From Acidobacteriaceae bacterium (lineage in GTDB: Bacteria; Acidobacteriota; Terriglobia; Terriglobales; Acidobacteriaceae): a stretch of DNA of 6,624 nucleotides. Position 1 is the stretch's first letter. Each line of letters begins with the position of its first letter. The DNA lies in contig JAOAPG010000304.1 of assembly GCA_025462785.1 (NCBI GenBank), positions 1 through 6,624 on the forward strand, written 5' to 3'. The notes beneath the pieces are model-generated. The model did no database searches. It saw nothing but the letters and a program-made list of their open reading frames with translations, and was not told where the DNA came from. Made by a program: the position numbers and the translations under genes. This document shows, in pieces, positions 5,254 to 6,624 of the stretch.

Positions 5254-6486
5254 ATGGCTTTCCGGAGGACATCTCTACAGTTCCAACTCCCAACAGCTGG
5301 CACTCTTTTAGCGGGACTGCTCGCATTAGGCGTTTCGCTATCCAGCGTTGGCTGCCGAGAGAAGAATGCACAAGCTGGAAACCTACCCCCCGCCGACGTG
5401 GAGGTTGTTCAGGTTCAGCAGAAGGACATTCCGATTTACGGGGAATGGATCGGTACTCTTGACGGATTAGTGGATGCTGATGTGAGAGCCCAAGTTACCG
5501 GTTACATACTTGACCAAGTCTATGAGGAAGGGTCCTTCGTCAAAAAGGGCCAACTACTTTTTCAGATCGATCCGCGTCCTTTTGAGGCCACTCTCGACCA
5601 AGCCAAGGCCCAATTAGTACAGGCTCAGGCACAACTCGCAAATGCCGAAGCCACCCAGCTCCAAGACCAGCTAAACGTGAACAAGTACACGCCACTGGCC
5701 AAAGAGCAGGCCGCCACTCAGCAAGACCTTGACAATGCCGTCCAGACCAACATCGCCGCTAAAGCTACAGTGCTGAACTCCAGAGCCGCGATTCAGGCGG
5801 CGCAGGCGGCAGTGAAATCCGCTCAGATCAACCTCGATTTTACCCGGCTGATTGCGCCGATCAGCGGCATCGCCGGGCAAGCCCAGCTTCAGGTCGGAGC
5901 TCTCGTCAATACCAGCAGCTCACCCATCACCACCGTTTCGACGGTGGATCCCATCAAGGTCTTCTTTACGGTCAGCGAGCAAGAATACCTTGCGTTCAAT
6001 AGGCAGTACCCAACGGAAGCCACTCGGGAAGCCGAGGAGAAGCACATGCCTCTTGAGCTGATACTCGCCGACGGCACGACCTACGGGAAAAAGGGAAAAG
6101 TCTTCTTCGCAGACCGTGCAGTGAATCAGAACACCGGCGCAATCCGCATCGCGGGACTTTTTGCCAACCCTGGAAACATCCTGCGGCCCGGACAATACGC
6201 TCGGGTGCGTGCCGCGACGAGCATCAGACATGGCGCATTGCTCGTTCCGCAGCGCGCGGTTTCCGAACTTCAGGGCACTTACCAGGTCGCGGTACTCGAC
6301 AACGAGAACAAAGTAAAAATCGCGACAGTAAAGGTAGGTGAGCGCGCGGGTCCAATGTGGATTATTGAAGACGGGCTGAAACCCGACGATCGTGTTGTAG
6401 CCGAGGGCGTGCAAAAACTTCGTCCGGGTGCGCAGGTCAATCCCAAGCCATTTTCACCAGAGCCGACCGAGCAGAAACGGAATTAA
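5254..6486 (+). CDS. RND efflux periplasmic adaptor lipoprotein (MFP/HlyD family)
   Basis: The product is the periplasmic adaptor of a tripartite RND pump (AcrA/MexA class). It links the inner-membrane transporter to an outer-membrane channel. All 410 residues are present, a usual length. Residues 1-33 form a signal peptide ending SSVGC, with Cys34 as the likely lipidated residue. DVEVVQVQQKDIPIYGEWIG opens the mature part. Residues about 75-108 (VRAQVTGYILDQVYEEGSFV, then KKGQLLFQIDPRPF) are the first half of the lipoyl-like domain. About 109-195 are Ala/Gln-rich and form the helical coiled-coil hairpin. FTRLIAPISGIAGQ (about 197-209) is the second lipoyl half. NTGAIRIAGLFANPGNILRPGQ (293-314, the beta-barrel motif) and the membrane-proximal domain close the protein. 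The transporter gene begins 5 bases after the stop, so the two are co-transcribed. The exported substrate cannot be told from this sequence. Confidence 0.95.
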   Translation: MAFRRTSLQFQLPTAGTLLAGLLALGVSLSSVGCREKNAQAGNLPPADVEVVQVQQKDIPIYGEWIGTLDGLVDADVRAQVTGYILDQVYEEGSFVKKGQLLFQIDPRPFEATLDQAKAQLVQAQAQLANAEATQLQDQLNVNKYTPLAKEQAATQQDLDNAVQTNIAAKATVLNSRAAIQAAQAAVKSAQINLDFTRLIAPISGIAGQAQLQVGALVNTSSSPITTVSTVDPIKVFFTVSEQEYLAFNRQYPTEATREAEEKHMPLELILADGTTYGKKGKVFFADRAVNQNTGAIRIAGLFANPGNILRPGQYARVRAATSIRHGALLVPQRAVSELQGTYQVAVLDNENKVKIATVKVGERAGPMWIIEDGLKPDDRVVAEGVQKLRPGAQVNPKPFSPEPTEQKRN

Positions 6487-6491
6487 TCCAG

Positions 6492-6624
6492 ATGTCTAAG
6501 TTTTTTATCAATCGGCCCATCGTGGCGATGGTGATTGCAATCCTCATGGTCATCGTCGGAGCGGTCACGATCGTTAGCCTGCCGATCGCCCAGTTCCCCA
6601 AGATCGCCCCGCCGGAAGTGCAGA
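6492..6624 (+). CDS. RND (HAE1-type) inner-membrane efflux transporter, 5' end only
   Basis: This is the proton-driven pump of the same tripartite system (AcrB/MexB class). Only 44 codons are in the window and the gene runs off the right edge. The start is typical: MSKFFINRPIVAMV, then the first membrane helix (about residues 9-30), then LPIAQFPKIAPPEV, the entry into the first periplasmic porter domain, which in the family is usually QYPxIAPPxV. A full member has over 1,000 residues. The ATG lies 5 bases after the adaptor stop with no strong Shine-Dalgarno site, which suggests translational coupling to the adaptor. Confidence 0.95.
   Translation, partial: MSKFFINRPIVAMVIAILMVIVGAVTIVSLPIAQFPKIAPPEVQ

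Noticed and set aside
5009..5371. 120-codon minus-strand frame across the adaptor start
   Set aside because: Overlaps the adaptor's ribosome site and signal peptide; Cys/Arg/Ser-rich with no recognisable domain.

Overview
The window looks like bacterial chromosome of moderate GC content, most plausibly an Acidobacteriota (Terriglobales-like) genome. That placement is inference. It rests on the style of the RND adaptor near the right end (a lipoprotein adaptor with the 'YGEWIGTLDGLVDADVRAQV' type of N-terminus) and on a lipoprotein beta-propeller of the lactonase-like kind common in that phylum. No rRNA, tRNA, CRISPR array, complete insertion sequence or phage gene is visible.

Layout. (1) 174-1343 (+): a secreted or lipid-anchored beta-propeller protein, followed 18 bases later by a probable 40-residue single-membrane-span protein (1362-1484) that has not been pointed out by ordinary ORF length cut-offs. 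(2) 1485-3343: two broken genes facing away from each other. On the minus strand, 1765-2638 is the C-terminal two thirds of a PLP-dependent group II decarboxylase, with one frameshift and one internal stop. On the plus strand, 2639-3343 is an NAD-dependent epimerase/dehydratase that has lost its nucleotide-binding loop and its C-terminal third. The 5' ends of both genes are missing and they abut within a few bases, so one deletion across a former divergent promoter region is the simplest explanation. (3) 3344-3964: no convincing gene, some palindromes. (4) 3965-4384 (+): an RNase HI-like protein of 139 residues, intact in length but with Asn in place of the last acidic active-site residue. (5) 4523-4841 (+): a decayed N-terminal piece of a membrane protein resembling CPBP-family intramembrane proteases, with a frameshift near its start. 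(6) 4842-5253: a 400-base gene-free leader containing a perfect 15-bp palindrome and a 17-bp perfect tandem duplication. (7) 5254-6624 (+): the start of an RND efflux operon, with a complete periplasmic adaptor lipoprotein followed 5 bases later by the first 44 codons of an HAE1-type inner-membrane transporter.

How the genes work together. Only the last two form a clear functional unit: adaptor plus proton-driven pump, which would join with a TolC-like outer-membrane channel probably encoded beyond the right edge. The middle 3 kb reads as a gene graveyard between two conserved blocks. I found no strong candidate for a wholly new system. The most worthwhile leads are the small membrane protein, the double-truncation junction, the altered RNase HI active site, and the repeat-containing leader of the efflux operon.
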